In this document: one piece after another, positions 42,737 to 51,148 of the stretch
How the letters are laid out: every line of letters starts with the position of its first letter
Position numbering within the stretch: the stretch's first letter is position 1
Assembly: GCA_037131145.1 (NCBI GenBank)
Contig: JBAXRP010000003.1
Coordinates: forward strand, 1 to 61,648
From: CAIVAT01 sp037131145
GTDB taxonomy: Bacteria; Bacteroidota; Bacteroidia; Bacteroidales; FEN-979
Reading direction: 5' to 3'
DNA length: 61,648 bases
Notes under the pieces: generated by a model
Seen by the model: only the letters and a program-made list of their open reading frames with translations
Database searches by the model: none
Told to the model about the DNA's origin: nothing
Position numbers and translations under genes: made by a program

Positions 42737-45547
42737 ATGAGAAGAAACTATTTACCTTTTGGCTTGATTTCAGTTTTTCTGGGACTTTCCATGCTTTTTA
42801 TTTCTGTAATGTCGGTATCTGGGCAAACCGGGAACCTGAATCAGGAAAAAATTGATAGATTGCGATGGGAGAGCATACGCGCCAATCAGCATACAGGGGT
42901 TGTTAATCCTATGGATGCTTTGAAAGCCCACCAGCAGGCTGAAGGGTTTCGTACAAAATCAACTGAAGCCGCTATGAACCTAAGCTGGATCAATGCAGGA
43001 CCTGATAATTATCCAGGACTTGTATGGAGCGCTATTTTTGATAAAACTGATCCTAAAGGTTTAACTATCATTGCAGGAACTGAAGCGGGCGGTATCTGGA
43101 AATCAATAAACCTTGGACTGACCTGGACGCAAATGGCGGTGGAAAACAATGCGTCGTTGCGGGTATCCTCATTAGTTCAAACAACAAGTGGAACCATTTA
43201 TGCTGCCACGGGTATTATGAATTGTAAAGTTGTTACTCTTGAAGGAAATGGCATTTATAGGTCTGAAAATGGTGGAACTTTTCAGGCAATTCCCGCAACA
43301 CAAGGTAATTCTGACTTTTTCGGAGTTACCAAATTAGCGGTTGATCCAATATCAAACCGTGTTTTTGCAGCTACTTTCGGCGGCCTCTATTTTAGTGATA
43401 ACGGAAATGATTGGAGCCTGGTAAAACCTGGCTATGCGATGGATGTTTGTGTTGGTTCTGATGGCACTGTTCTTACTGCGGTGGGCGACTCTGCGTATAT
43501 CTCCAACGGTGGCAACCTTTCCTCATGGGTTACCCTGACTACAGGAACGCCTGATATGCTTCCTAAAAGTGGTATAGGATGGATGGTATTTGCTATTGCG
43601 CCTTCTGATCCTAATATATTATATGCAAGTCTTGCCAATACTGATGGGAGGTTACTCAGCATTTTCACTTCTATTAATAAAGGCGCAACCTGGTCGGTAA
43701 TTTTCCCGAACAATCCCGCTTTCGAACCGTTTGGTGGCGCCGGGTGCTATGCAAATACATTAGCAGTTTTTCCTGATGATCCCAATAAAATCTATCTTGG
43801 AGGGATATATATGTGGTATGGACGCAGAATTCAGCCATCAGGATATTTTAACTGGGAAATGGTTAGCTATGGCGCATATTCTCCATGGTATCCTAACAGT
43901 GCGCCAGCTTTACTTCACTCTTTCATGTTTCGCCCAAACTACAATAACCAAATTGTACTTGCCACCGATGGAGGCGTTTGTCTTGGAACCAATGGCGTTA
44001 ATGGGTTAGAATTCCAAACCAGTAATAAAAATTTGTCATCGAGTCAGTTTTATTCACTTTCATTCTCAACAAAGAAAAACTTTGTAATGGGAGGCGGTAA
44101 AAATATAGGGTCGCTTGCTTTGGGTTTCTTTTATCCCACATTGACAAATGGACCTCGCGATGGGTTCCCTTTGTTACAACCTCAAGGGCTTTACATGGGT
44201 TCTAACGGTGGAACTGGCGTGTGGTCAAACCTTAATTATAATATTGGTGTATTTACGGTTCGTTCAACAACCTCTACATTCCAACGCCAGGATTTCCGGG
44301 ATCTTACATACGTCAACGATTTTATGAATGGAATTACATCTGTTTATACTGATTACAGCCCAATGCATTTGTGGGAAAGCTTCAAATTTTCACAAACCCG
44401 CGACAGCGTCAAAGTCTTTGCCTACTCAAAACCAATTCCCGCCGATACCCTCCTTAATGTTGAAAGCGCCAACGGAATTACTTTTCCTTATATGACCACT
44501 GCCCCAATAGCACAAGGCGACAGCATCCTTGTTGCTGATCCCATCGCCAGCAGGTTTTTCTTTTATGGCAATAAAGCCACAATTGGTTATGGCAAAGGAA
44601 TTTTAATGTCCAAGGATATGCTGAAATTTAATAAAGATTCTGAGTATTTTATTATTCTCAAGGATACTGCTACAAATGGAGATGTAATTTCCACTTTTGC
44701 CGTATCTGCAGATTTGAATACACTGTGGGCTGGCACCCAAAAAGGCTGTCTTTATCGCTTAACCGGGCTTATTAATGCCTACGACTCTGCAACCGCTAAC
44801 GTTTTCAGTTCGGAATGTAAAATCGCTATTAATGCTTTCTCCAATACTCCTTTTACCGGACGTTATGTAACCTCAATATCCATCAATCCATCAAATACCA
44901 GTCAGGTACTGGTCACGCTTGGCAATTATGGAAATCAGGATTACGTATATTATACTACAAATGGCGACGCTACTTCGCCAACCTTTTCCTCTGTTCAGTC
45001 GAATCTTCCAAAGGCTCCTGTATTCGCTGGTCTTATCGAACTTCATGGAAATAATGCAATCGTTGGAACCGACGTTGGCGTGTATAGTACAAACGGAATC
45101 AACACAGGTAATCCGGAATGGGGAGCCAGTATGGAAAATATTGGCGATGTTATTGTCACCGATATCCGTCAGCAGGTGATGCACGATTATCATATTCTTA
45201 ACTATGGCGTAATCTACCTCGCATCTTATGGCCGCGGAATATGGATGGATACAACCTATTATACTCCTGTTGGAATTGAACCTGTTAGTAGCGTTGCCGC
45301 TACATCAAATACGCTGGCGCTTACCCCAAATCCAGTGAAGGATCAGGTGAATATCAGCTATTCAGTTAACATTGCCGGAAATGTCGAAGTATTGGTTTAT
45401 GACATTACCGGACGTTTGGTTCTAAATTATAATTTTGGAAATCGCCCCAAAGGAATTTTCAATGGAACACTCAATGTTGCTACGCTTCCAGCCGGAAGTT
45501 ATCTGATGCGGGTTGGATCGGCAAGTGGAAAGTTGATAAAGTACTAA
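42737..45547 (+). CDS. Large secreted BNR/VPS10-like repeat protein with T9SS sorting domain
   Basis: The 936-residue protein has a signal peptide (about 1-30, ending SVSGQ). Repeated BNR/sortilin-like motifs follow, for example GIWKSINLGLTWTQMA, GIYRSENGGTFQ and IFTSINKGATWSVIF, which predict beta-propeller blades. The last 80 residues are a T9SS domain: LTPNPVKDQVNISY, VYDITGRLVL and SYLMRVGSASGKLIKY. It is probably exported to the cell surface or medium. BNR repeats occur in sialidases and other glycan-binding proteins, but no sialidase catalytic residues were identified. A full promoter lies upstream and a strong terminator downstream. Confidence 0.85.
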   Translation: MRRNYLPFGLISVFLGLSMLFISVMSVSGQTGNLNQEKIDRLRWESIRANQHTGVVNPMDALKAHQQAEGFRTKSTEAAMNLSWINAGPDNYPGLVWSAIFDKTDPKGLTIIAGTEAGGIWKSINLGLTWTQMAVENNASLRVSSLVQTTSGTIYAATGIMNCKVVTLEGNGIYRSENGGTFQAIPATQGNSDFFGVTKLAVDPISNRVFAATFGGLYFSDNGNDWSLVKPGYAMDVCVGSDGTVLTAVGDSAYISNGGNLSSWVTLTTGTPDMLPKSGIGWMVFAIAPSDPNILYASLANTDGRLLSIFTSINKGATWSVIFPNNPAFEPFGGAGCYANTLAVFPDDPNKIYLGGIYMWYGRRIQPSGYFNWEMVSYGAYSPWYPNSAPALLHSFMFRPNYNNQIVLATDGGVCLGTNGVNGLEFQTSNKNLSSSQFYSLSFSTKKNFVMGGGKNIGSLALGFFYPTLTNGPRDGFPLLQPQGLYMGSNGGTGVWSNLNYNIGVFTVRSTTSTFQRQDFRDLTYVNDFMNGITSVYTDYSPMHLWESFKFSQTRDSVKVFAYSKPIPADTLLNVESANGITFPYMTTAPIAQGDSILVADPIASRFFFYGNKATIGYGKGILMSKDMLKFNKDSEYFIILKDTATNGDVISTFAVSADLNTLWAGTQKGCLYRLTGLINAYDSATANVFSSECKIAINAFSNTPFTGRYVTSISINPSNTSQVLVTLGNYGNQDYVYYTTNGDATSPTFSSVQSNLPKAPVFAGLIELHGNNAIVGTDVGVYSTNGINTGNPEWGASMENIGDVIVTDIRQQVMHDYHILNYGVIYLASYGRGIWMDTTYYTPVGIEPVSSVAATSNTLALTPNPVKDQVNISYSVNIAGNVEVLVYDITGRLVLNYNFGNRPKGIFNGTLNVATLPAGSYLMRVGSASGKLIKY

Positions 45548-45571
45548 ATTTCATAATGTTCTCCCAGCAAT

Positions 45572-45607
45572 AAAAAAGGCGTCAGATTCATTTCTGACGC
45601 CTTTTTT
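45572..45607. terminator. Strong bidirectional intrinsic terminator
   Basis: AAAAAAGGCGTCAGA and its exact reverse complement flank a six-base loop (TTCATT), giving a 15-bp stem with A- and T-tracts on the two sides. It lies between two converging genes (BNR protein and pyrE), so it can terminate both. Confidence 0.92.
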
Positions 45608-45638
45608 GTATTCCAACCTCAACCCTTATTTCCTATTA

Positions 45639-46268
45639 TTAACCAATAGACTTTTTAAATTCCTGCAAAATTTGAATGTCAGAATCTTTAATATAGCCAA
45701 TTTTGGCTGCGGTTTGAATCAGAATATCAAAGTCGGTAAGCGTAATTAGGGGACAATGACTATCAAGAAATGATTTTTCAGCTTTTGCAAGGTTATAAGT
45801 GAAAATCGCTACCATTCCTTTAACGTTACACTTTGCATTTCTGAGAGCTTCCACGGCATTTAAACTGGAACTTCCGGTTGAAACAAGATCTTCAACAACA
45901 ACAATGCGCTGTTCCTCACGAACTTCACCTTCGATCTGATTGGAAAGTCCATGGGCTTTTTTCTCCGAACGAATGTAGGCAAAGGGTAATCCCATCTCCT
46001 GAGCAATAAGAACCCCTTGGGCAATCCCGCCTGTAGCGACGCCGGCAATGGCTTCAGGTTCAAAATTACTTTCGCTGATAGCTTTTACAAAATGCTGCCT
46101 TATAAAAGTTCTGATTTCAGGGTAGGAAAGTGTTATTCTGTTGTCACAATAAATAGGTGATTTAATACCTGACGCCCAGGTAAACAGATTATTCGGACTT
46201 AGTTTTACAGCTTTGATTTTTAATAATAATTCGGCTGTTTTTATGGCAATTTCTTTATTATAAAGCAT
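45639..46268 (-). CDS. pyrE: Orotate phosphoribosyltransferase
   Basis: PyrE makes orotidine monophosphate from orotate and PRPP in pyrimidine synthesis. The ATG at 46268 gives MLYNKEIAIKTAELLL, the standard start; a longer in-frame start at 46295 lies within the likely promoter. Family motifs are LFTWASGIKSPIYCDNR, GVATGGIAQG, FAYIRSEKKAHG and the PRPP-binding VVVEDLVSTGSSSLNAVEAL. The length of 209 residues is normal. A -7 like box TACTTTTG (46293-46300, minus) is just upstream. Confidence 0.95.
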   Translation of the reverse strand: MLYNKEIAIKTAELLLKIKAVKLSPNNLFTWASGIKSPIYCDNRITLSYPEIRTFIRQHFVKAISESNFEPEAIAGVATGGIAQGVLIAQEMGLPFAYIRSEKKAHGLSNQIEGEVREEQRIVVVEDLVSTGSSSLNAVEALRNAKCNVKGMVAIFTYNLAKAEKSFLDSHCPLITLTDFDILIQTAAKIGYIKDSDIQILQEFKKSIG

Positions 46269-46346
46269 AATATTAATATCATTTAGACTTGGCAAAAGTA
46301 ATAATTTTTCTTTTAGGGTCTATGGTCGAATGGATGGCGGTCAGGA

Positions 46347-47072
46347 ATGGAAAATGAGTTATTTTTGAGGGAAAATTTGCGTAAAATGACCATTTTTCTG
46401 AATGAGAGGGTTATTCGTTTCGTTCCGGATTATCCGGATAAGGCTTTGCCGACTGATTTGATAGCCAAATATTCGTCAGTTTCCGAGTTTCGACAAGTAT
46501 GGTTGGATTTTCAGCGGGATGAAAAATTCGACACTTTAATTATTATTGATAAGAATACATCAAAGGAGTTTTATGAAGCCGGGGCAATAATTAGTTTAAA
46601 TGAGCTATCTGAGTTTTCCGGCGCGTTTAAAATATTTTTATCTTTCTTTAAGTATGTTGGTGCGGCAGGCGGATTAGTTAAAAATGAAAAGAGCGAATTT
46701 CTATTTATTTTTCGGCTTGGTTTCTGGGATTTACCAAAGGGTAAAATTGAAAAGAAAGACTTTTGCAATAACAACCTGGAAAACGTTTCACGCAGAGCCG
46801 CAGTAAGGGAGGTAATGGAAGAGACGGGACTCGATAGGGTTGAGATTATTCGCCAACTGCCATGCACCTGGCATATTTATGAACATAAAAACAAACAGGT
46901 ACTTAAACAGACCTTCTGGTATGAAATGGCTGCAAGTAGTCAACTTTTACTTATTCCGCAAACCAGCGAAGGTATTTATCTTGTAAAATGGACTTCTCCC
47001 GAAAATCTGCCTTCTATTTTGGCGCTTACATACAGGTCGCTCAGGGAGTTATTGGTTCCATTGGTGTTATAA
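46347..47072 (+). CDS. Nudix hydrolase
   Basis: The Nudix box is AVREVMEETGL at about residues 150-160, preceded by DLPKGKIEKKDFCNNNLENV, which contains an insertion relative to the usual G-x5-E-x7-REUxEExGU pattern. The N-terminal 115 residues are outside the Nudix fold and begin MENELFLRENLRKMTIFLNE. The substrate is unknown (nucleotide diphosphates linked to another moiety are typical). It is divergent from pyrE and shares the 78-base promoter region, and converges on the next gene with a one-base gap. Confidence 0.85.
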   Translation: MENELFLRENLRKMTIFLNERVIRFVPDYPDKALPTDLIAKYSSVSEFRQVWLDFQRDEKFDTLIIIDKNTSKEFYEAGAIISLNELSEFSGAFKIFLSFFKYVGAAGGLVKNEKSEFLFIFRLGFWDLPKGKIEKKDFCNNNLENVSRRAAVREVMEETGLDRVEIIRQLPCTWHIYEHKNKQVLKQTFWYEMAASSQLLLIPQTSEGIYLVKWTSPENLPSILALTYRSLRELLVPLVL

Positions 47073-47073
47073 G

Positions 47074-47760
47074 TTAAAGCTCGTCGGCATTAAATCTAAA
47101 TCCCAGTCTTTTTCCGGTTTTGATTGCCATTGCATCGAGAGTGTTCTGGATTTCGGTTACCGTCACCTGTTTAATTGTATCGAAAGGAGGCGTTAATAAG
47201 TCGAAATTCAAAGTGTATTCAATGGAAGAATGGAGAATCTTCTGAACTGCTTTGCGGTCGAGAACACTTCCCTGAAAATTATTGTAAAGAAGTCCGATCT
47301 CACGCTTTCCTTCGATAAAATAATGATTTTCACGGTTTACAAAAATTCGCGCGATGCAATACCCTTCGTCGGATGTACGGTTGTACTTGAATGAATCGGC
47401 AAGAAAGTTGAAAATGTGGATTATACCACAATAAGAGCGGCTTTTATCATCACGGATATAGCTGCTTTTCATCACTACATGATCGCGTGGAATCTCGAAT
47501 ACATTTGAATGCATAAAGAAAATCAGGATATCTGAGCCGAATTTCAACTGGAATGAAAACTCTCCCTGCTCGCTGTATTCAAAAGGCAGCGGATAATCGG
47601 CTTTTTTTAATGCTGTTTTATGAGTTCTGACAAAACTGTCAATCTCCTGTTTGAATGATCCGAACACATCAAGCGTTCTTTGATAAACCTCCTGTTTCAG
47701 ACAGCTTTTAGTAATAATTGCCTGAATAAGGGCTTTGGATCCTTCTGATTGTGATTCCAT
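47074..47760 (-). CDS. Conserved-looking protein of unknown function downstream of flxA
   Basis: I do not recognise this 228-residue protein. It is soluble, without signal peptide or membrane segment. It has a helical N-terminus (about 1-50), then an alpha/beta domain with GEFSFQLKFGSDILIFFMHSNV, SYCGIIHIFNFLADSF and GYCIARIFVNRENHYFIEGK. The conserved aromatic and charged character of these blocks suggests a real folded protein. It is 44 bases downstream of flxA on the same strand, so it may belong to the hdr-flx operon. No cofactor motif or Cys cluster is visible. Confidence 0.75.
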   Translation of the reverse strand: MESQSEGSKALIQAIITKSCLKQEVYQRTLDVFGSFKQEIDSFVRTHKTALKKADYPLPFEYSEQGEFSFQLKFGSDILIFFMHSNVFEIPRDHVVMKSSYIRDDKSRSYCGIIHIFNFLADSFKYNRTSDEGYCIARIFVNRENHYFIEGKREIGLLYNNFQGSVLDRKAVQKILHSSIEYTLNFDLLTPPFDTIKQVTVTEIQNTLDAMAIKTGKRLGFRFNADEL

Positions 47761-47804
47761 TGTGGTTCTCGGTGAAACCTTCGTGAACTTCTATGTTGCA
47801 AAAA

Positions 47805-48638
47805 CTAAAACTCGTCAGGTAGTCGCTTTAAATCCTCATTAGTAAACACCGGACCATCCTTACAGACATAAGTGGAGCCGATGTTGCAGCGTCCGCATTT
47901 TCCGAGGCCGCATTGCATTTTCATCTCAAGGGTGGTGATGATGTCGGGATCGGCAAAACCGAGCTTTTTGAGTGACAGGATTGTATATTTAATCATAATC
48001 GGCGGACCGCAGGTGATTACCTTGGTGTTGGCGATTTCAGGTTTTACAACCTCTTCGAGTATTTTGGGAACCACGCCAACATTTGAAGTCCAGGTATCTT
48101 CCGGTTTATCAATGGTCAGAATCACCTTGATAGATTTGTTATCCTGCCACTCTTTGATCTCGTCCTTGTAACACATATCGGCAGAAGTGCGGGCGCCGTA
48201 TAAAATCGTGAAATCCTTGTAATCGCTGCGATTGTCAATGCAATATTGAATCAGGGAGCGTAGTGGCGCTAGCCCGATGCCGCCGCCTACGAAAAGCAGA
48301 TTTTTTCCTTTGAGATCCTCCAGCGGGAACCAGTTTCCATAAGGTCCGCGGATACCAACTTCATCACCCTCTTCAAGACCAGTGTGAATGTCGGCAGTTA
48401 CAATTCCCGCCCTTTTGATAGAGCAATCGAAGTAACCTTTCCGTGTTGAGGAGGAAGCAATACAAAAAGTGCATTCCCCCGAACCAAGCAGGGAAAATTC
48501 CACAAACTGACCCGGCATCCACGTGAAGTTTTCCATACACCCCTCTTCCCTGAATTTCAGGCGATAGGTTCGAACGTCGGGGGTTTCCTGGATAACTTTG
48601 TCGATCTTGCAGATCATGGGTACTAACAACTGTTCCAT
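47805..48638 (-). CDS. flxA: FlxA-like FAD/NAD(P) oxidoreductase subunit of the Hdr-Flx complex
   Basis: The 277-residue protein is a ferredoxin-NADP reductase-type flavoprotein. The FAD-binding region has GQFVEFSLLG, and NAD-binding is at GPYGNWFP and FVGGGIGLAPLRSL (about residues 98-130). A C-terminal 2Fe-2S type Cys cluster reads CGLGKCGRC plus a later Cys (residues 243, 248, 251, 259), as in hydrogenase gamma/AsrB/PyrK proteins. In the FlxABCD-HdrABC complex this subunit accepts electrons from NADH. It ends the seven-gene hdr-flx run. Confidence 0.88.
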   Translation of the reverse strand: MEQLLVPMICKIDKVIQETPDVRTYRLKFREEGCMENFTWMPGQFVEFSLLGSGECTFCIASSSTRKGYFDCSIKRAGIVTADIHTGLEEGDEVGIRGPYGNWFPLEDLKGKNLLFVGGGIGLAPLRSLIQYCIDNRSDYKDFTILYGARTSADMCYKDEIKEWQDNKSIKVILTIDKPEDTWTSNVGVVPKILEEVVKPEIANTKVITCGPPIMIKYTILSLKKLGFADPDIITTLEMKMQCGLGKCGRCNIGSTYVCKDGPVFTNEDLKRLPDEF

Positions 48639-48672
48639 AGTCTTTTATTTCACCCCACCCCAGGTGGGAACC

Positions 48673-48730
48673 ATTCAAAATTCTATTGTTCTATTGTTCG
48701 AGTATTCTTTATTCTTTATTCTTTATTCTT
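48673..48730. repeat. Tandem repeats between flxB and flxA
   Basis: On the plus strand the heptamer TATTCTT occurs four times without interruption at 48703-48730, preceded by TTCTATTG twice. The heptamer array begins at the stop codon of flxB when read on the minus strand. A GC hairpin CCCACC/GGTGGG lies beside it at about 48655-48668. The gap of about 91 bases is the only long one inside this otherwise overlapping operon. Confidence 0.8.
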
Positions 48731-49788
48731 TATTTCCCATTCGCTCCCGTCGCCACCTGATTCACCACCTCAAAAATGCTGATATTCACCGGACAAGAAG
48801 TAGTGCATTTACCGCAACCCACACAAAGGTTCTCACCAAAGCGCTCCTTGTAGTAAACGAACTTGTGCATTGCGCGTTGCCTCCAGCGGCGGTACTTGGC
48901 AGGGCGCGGGTTGTGACCTCCAGCCATGAGGGTAAAATAACCGTTGTTGCAGGAGTCGTAACTCTTGTAACGAACGCCGGTATCCCTTACCTTTTCATCC
49001 GAGATTTTAAAGCAATGACAGGTTGGACAAACAAACGCGCAGGTATTGCAACTAACGCAGTTTGCCGATACGTTCTCAAACTCAGGTGTGTCGAAGATCT
49101 TAGAGAGTTTTGAGTTCACTTCGGCATAGTTCATCTTTAAACGGAAAGAAGTCTCGAAGGCCATGTACTGCTTCTTAAGCTCAGGGTTGGCGGAATCTTC
49201 AGTGACGTGTGACAGGTGACGGGTGAAATCCTCCGAAAGAAATTCCACACCTTTATTTGTTCTTGGCGTTATATAGATCTTCCCATCCGTTCCGTTCACG
49301 ATCAGCACATCCATGGCATTAAGATTCTCCACGTCATAATCGAGCGAGGTGCAGAAGCAATGAATTGCAGCATTGTCGCAGCGGGTTGAAATGACAACGG
49401 TATTCTGGCGGCGTTTCTTATAGTCCGTATCAATGTAATCCCAATTGTAAACTTTGTCCAAAACCTGCAGACTGCGAGCGTCGCAATGTTTCATACCAAT
49501 TATCACGCGCTTTCCGGCGAGAGGATCTTCGTCGGTCTCCATCACATCAGTACCGGCGCTGGTTGCAGTATATTTCATGATCTTTGCCGACCGCGGGAAG
49601 AAGAGCGGTTTGGCGCTCATGGTTTTCTCGATGGGCGAATTGGGATCACAGGCCGAAAGGCTGGTCACCAGTTTGAAATCGTATTTCCCGAATTTCTCGA
49701 CCGGGGCGTAGGTCTCATTTTTGGCTATTACAGCTTCATAAAATTTCTGCAAGCCTGCTTTATCTGTTATAAATATTTCAACGCTCAT
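48730..49788 (-). CDS. flxB: FlxB-like iron-sulfur protein of the Hdr-Flx complex
   Basis: The 352-residue protein has an N-terminal non-cluster domain of about 230 residues and two 4Fe-4S sites in the C-terminal third: CVSCNTCAFVCPTCHC and LCVGCGKCTTSCPVNIS. This is the layout of anaerobic sulfite reductase subunit A-like / FlxB proteins. It relays electrons from FlxA toward FlxC, FlxD and HdrA. It starts 14 bases after the flxC stop. Confidence 0.85.
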   Translation of the reverse strand: MSVEIFITDKAGLQKFYEAVIAKNETYAPVEKFGKYDFKLVTSLSACDPNSPIEKTMSAKPLFFPRSAKIMKYTATSAGTDVMETDEDPLAGKRVIIGMKHCDARSLQVLDKVYNWDYIDTDYKKRRQNTVVISTRCDNAAIHCFCTSLDYDVENLNAMDVLIVNGTDGKIYITPRTNKGVEFLSEDFTRHLSHVTEDSANPELKKQYMAFETSFRLKMNYAEVNSKLSKIFDTPEFENVSANCVSCNTCAFVCPTCHCFKISDEKVRDTGVRYKSYDSCNNGYFTLMAGGHNPRPAKYRRWRQRAMHKFVYYKERFGENLCVGCGKCTTSCPVNISIFEVVNQVATGANGK

Positions 49789-49802
49789 AATTCAGGTTCG
49801 GA

Positions 49803-50666
49803 TTACATAATAAAATCATCGGGATCCTTCATGCTGTATTTGTAAAACGCACCGCGATCGCCTTCGTGAACGCCGGCAAGGTGTTCCTGGAAATTCTCGT
49901 AGATCACCTGCTCGTTCTGCTTATGCAGCAGATGAAGTGGCAAATGGCTCGGACACGCTTTCTCGCAGTTTCGGCAATCAACGCACCGACCGGCCAGGTG
50001 CAACGACCAGGTCATCAGGGCATGGAATGCTGAAGATGTTGTGTTGGCGCCATTATACAACGTGGAGGTCTCCTGATCAATGCAGCATTTTGCACAATAG
50101 CAGAGCGGACAGGAGTGGCGACAGGCATTGCAGCGGATGCAGTTCTCGAACACCTCCTCGAAGTATTCCCGCCGTTGGACGAGATCTTTGGATCCGAGTT
50201 CCTGAACATCCGCATTTATTTTGTAGATCGGGGTCTCAGACCCTGATTTACCCGGATTTCCAACCATCTCATCGGCCACAACAGCATCGGGAAACATGCA
50301 CTCCACGCAGTTTTGCATCTTTTTCCCTGCATCGTCCACAACTCCATCGCAGGCGATGCCGACCACATAGAGTTTCTCACGTTTTACCTGGCTTTCGGTA
50401 AGCAGAAGGTTCAGCGAGCGACTGTCGCAGCCCTTCACCACGAGTCCCACGCGCTTGTTGCGTGTATGCTCATGCTTGAGGTAGTTGGTTAGGTTGAAAA
50501 CCGATTGATCGTTGAATACCAGTCTGAAAACATCTGCCGCCCCGGTAATGATCGCCGGAACCTGGTTATTGTCGAACCCGGTCAGGCGGTAACCAACAAA
50601 AGCATCAATCTTATCTTCGGCAAAGAGCTTCGCGGCGATCTCCTGGATTTGTTTCGTGTAGTCCAT
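49803..50666 (-). CDS. flxC: FlxC-like iron-sulfur protein of the Hdr-Flx complex
   Basis: The 287-residue protein has 4Fe-4S motifs in its second half: CIRCNACRHSCPLCYCAKCC (about residues 177-196) and CVDCRNCEKACP (about 230-241). The N-terminal part resembles the F420-dehydrogenase beta-subunit-like fold, with VGLVVKGCDSRSLNLLL. The start overlaps the flxD stop by one base, so the genes are translationally coupled. Its role is electron transfer within the FlxABCD module. Confidence 0.84.
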   Translation of the reverse strand: MDYTKQIQEIAAKLFAEDKIDAFVGYRLTGFDNNQVPAIITGAADVFRLVFNDQSVFNLTNYLKHEHTRNKRVGLVVKGCDSRSLNLLLTESQVKREKLYVVGIACDGVVDDAGKKMQNCVECMFPDAVVADEMVGNPGKSGSETPIYKINADVQELGSKDLVQRREYFEEVFENCIRCNACRHSCPLCYCAKCCIDQETSTLYNGANTTSSAFHALMTWSLHLAGRCVDCRNCEKACPSHLPLHLLHKQNEQVIYENFQEHLAGVHEGDRGAFYKYSMKDPDDFIM

Positions 50667-51148
50667 TATTTCTCGAAGTTTTCTTTTTTATACAAATGAA
50701 GCGGTCCGAGTTTCTTAATATCCTCGGTAACCTTGGCTACCACTTTGGCGAACTTGGGACCTTCGGCAGCCGACACCCAGGAAAACTGTATGCGGTTTTC
50801 ATGATAACCGATGAAGTTCAGCAGTTTCTTGGTCACCAGAAAACGGCGGCGGGCGTAATAATTTCCGCTGATATAATGGCAATCGCCGGGATGGCATCCC
50901 GAAACGAGCACTCCATCGGCAGTAGTTTGTAGCGATTTGATCAGGAACCACGGATCCACGCGCGACGAACACGGTACGCGGATAATGCGAATGTTGGGCG
51001 GATACTGGATGCGCGATGTCCCGGTGAGATCCGAACCGGCATAAGAACACCAGTTGCAAAGAATACCCATGATTACCGGTTCCCAGTTTGGCGGAGCAAC
51101 GATCTCGGGCTTTTCGATGCTTACAAGTTGATTTGTTACTGCTTCCAT
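50666..51148 (-). CDS. flxD: FlxD / MvhD-like 2Fe-2S adaptor subunit
   Basis: The 160-residue protein has the MvhD signature: GILCNWCSYAGSDLTGTSR (about residues 28-46), RVPCSSRVD and VSGCHPGDCHYISGN, with the Cys residues that bind a 2Fe-2S cluster. MvhD proteins pass electrons from a hydrogenase or NADH module to HdrA. One-base overlaps on both sides place it between hdrA and flxC. Confidence 0.92.
   Translation of the reverse strand: MEAVTNQLVSIEKPEIVAPPNWEPVIMGILCNWCSYAGSDLTGTSRIQYPPNIRIIRVPCSSRVDPWFLIKSLQTTADGVLVSGCHPGDCHYISGNYYARRRFLVTKKLLNFIGYHENRIQFSWVSAAEGPKFAKVVAKVTEDIKKLGPLHLYKKENFEK

Noticed and set aside
48598..49113. Long plus-strand ORF opposite flxB and flxA
   Set aside because: It is antisense to genes with clear Cys-cluster motifs, and long shadow frames are expected in this more G+C-rich block.
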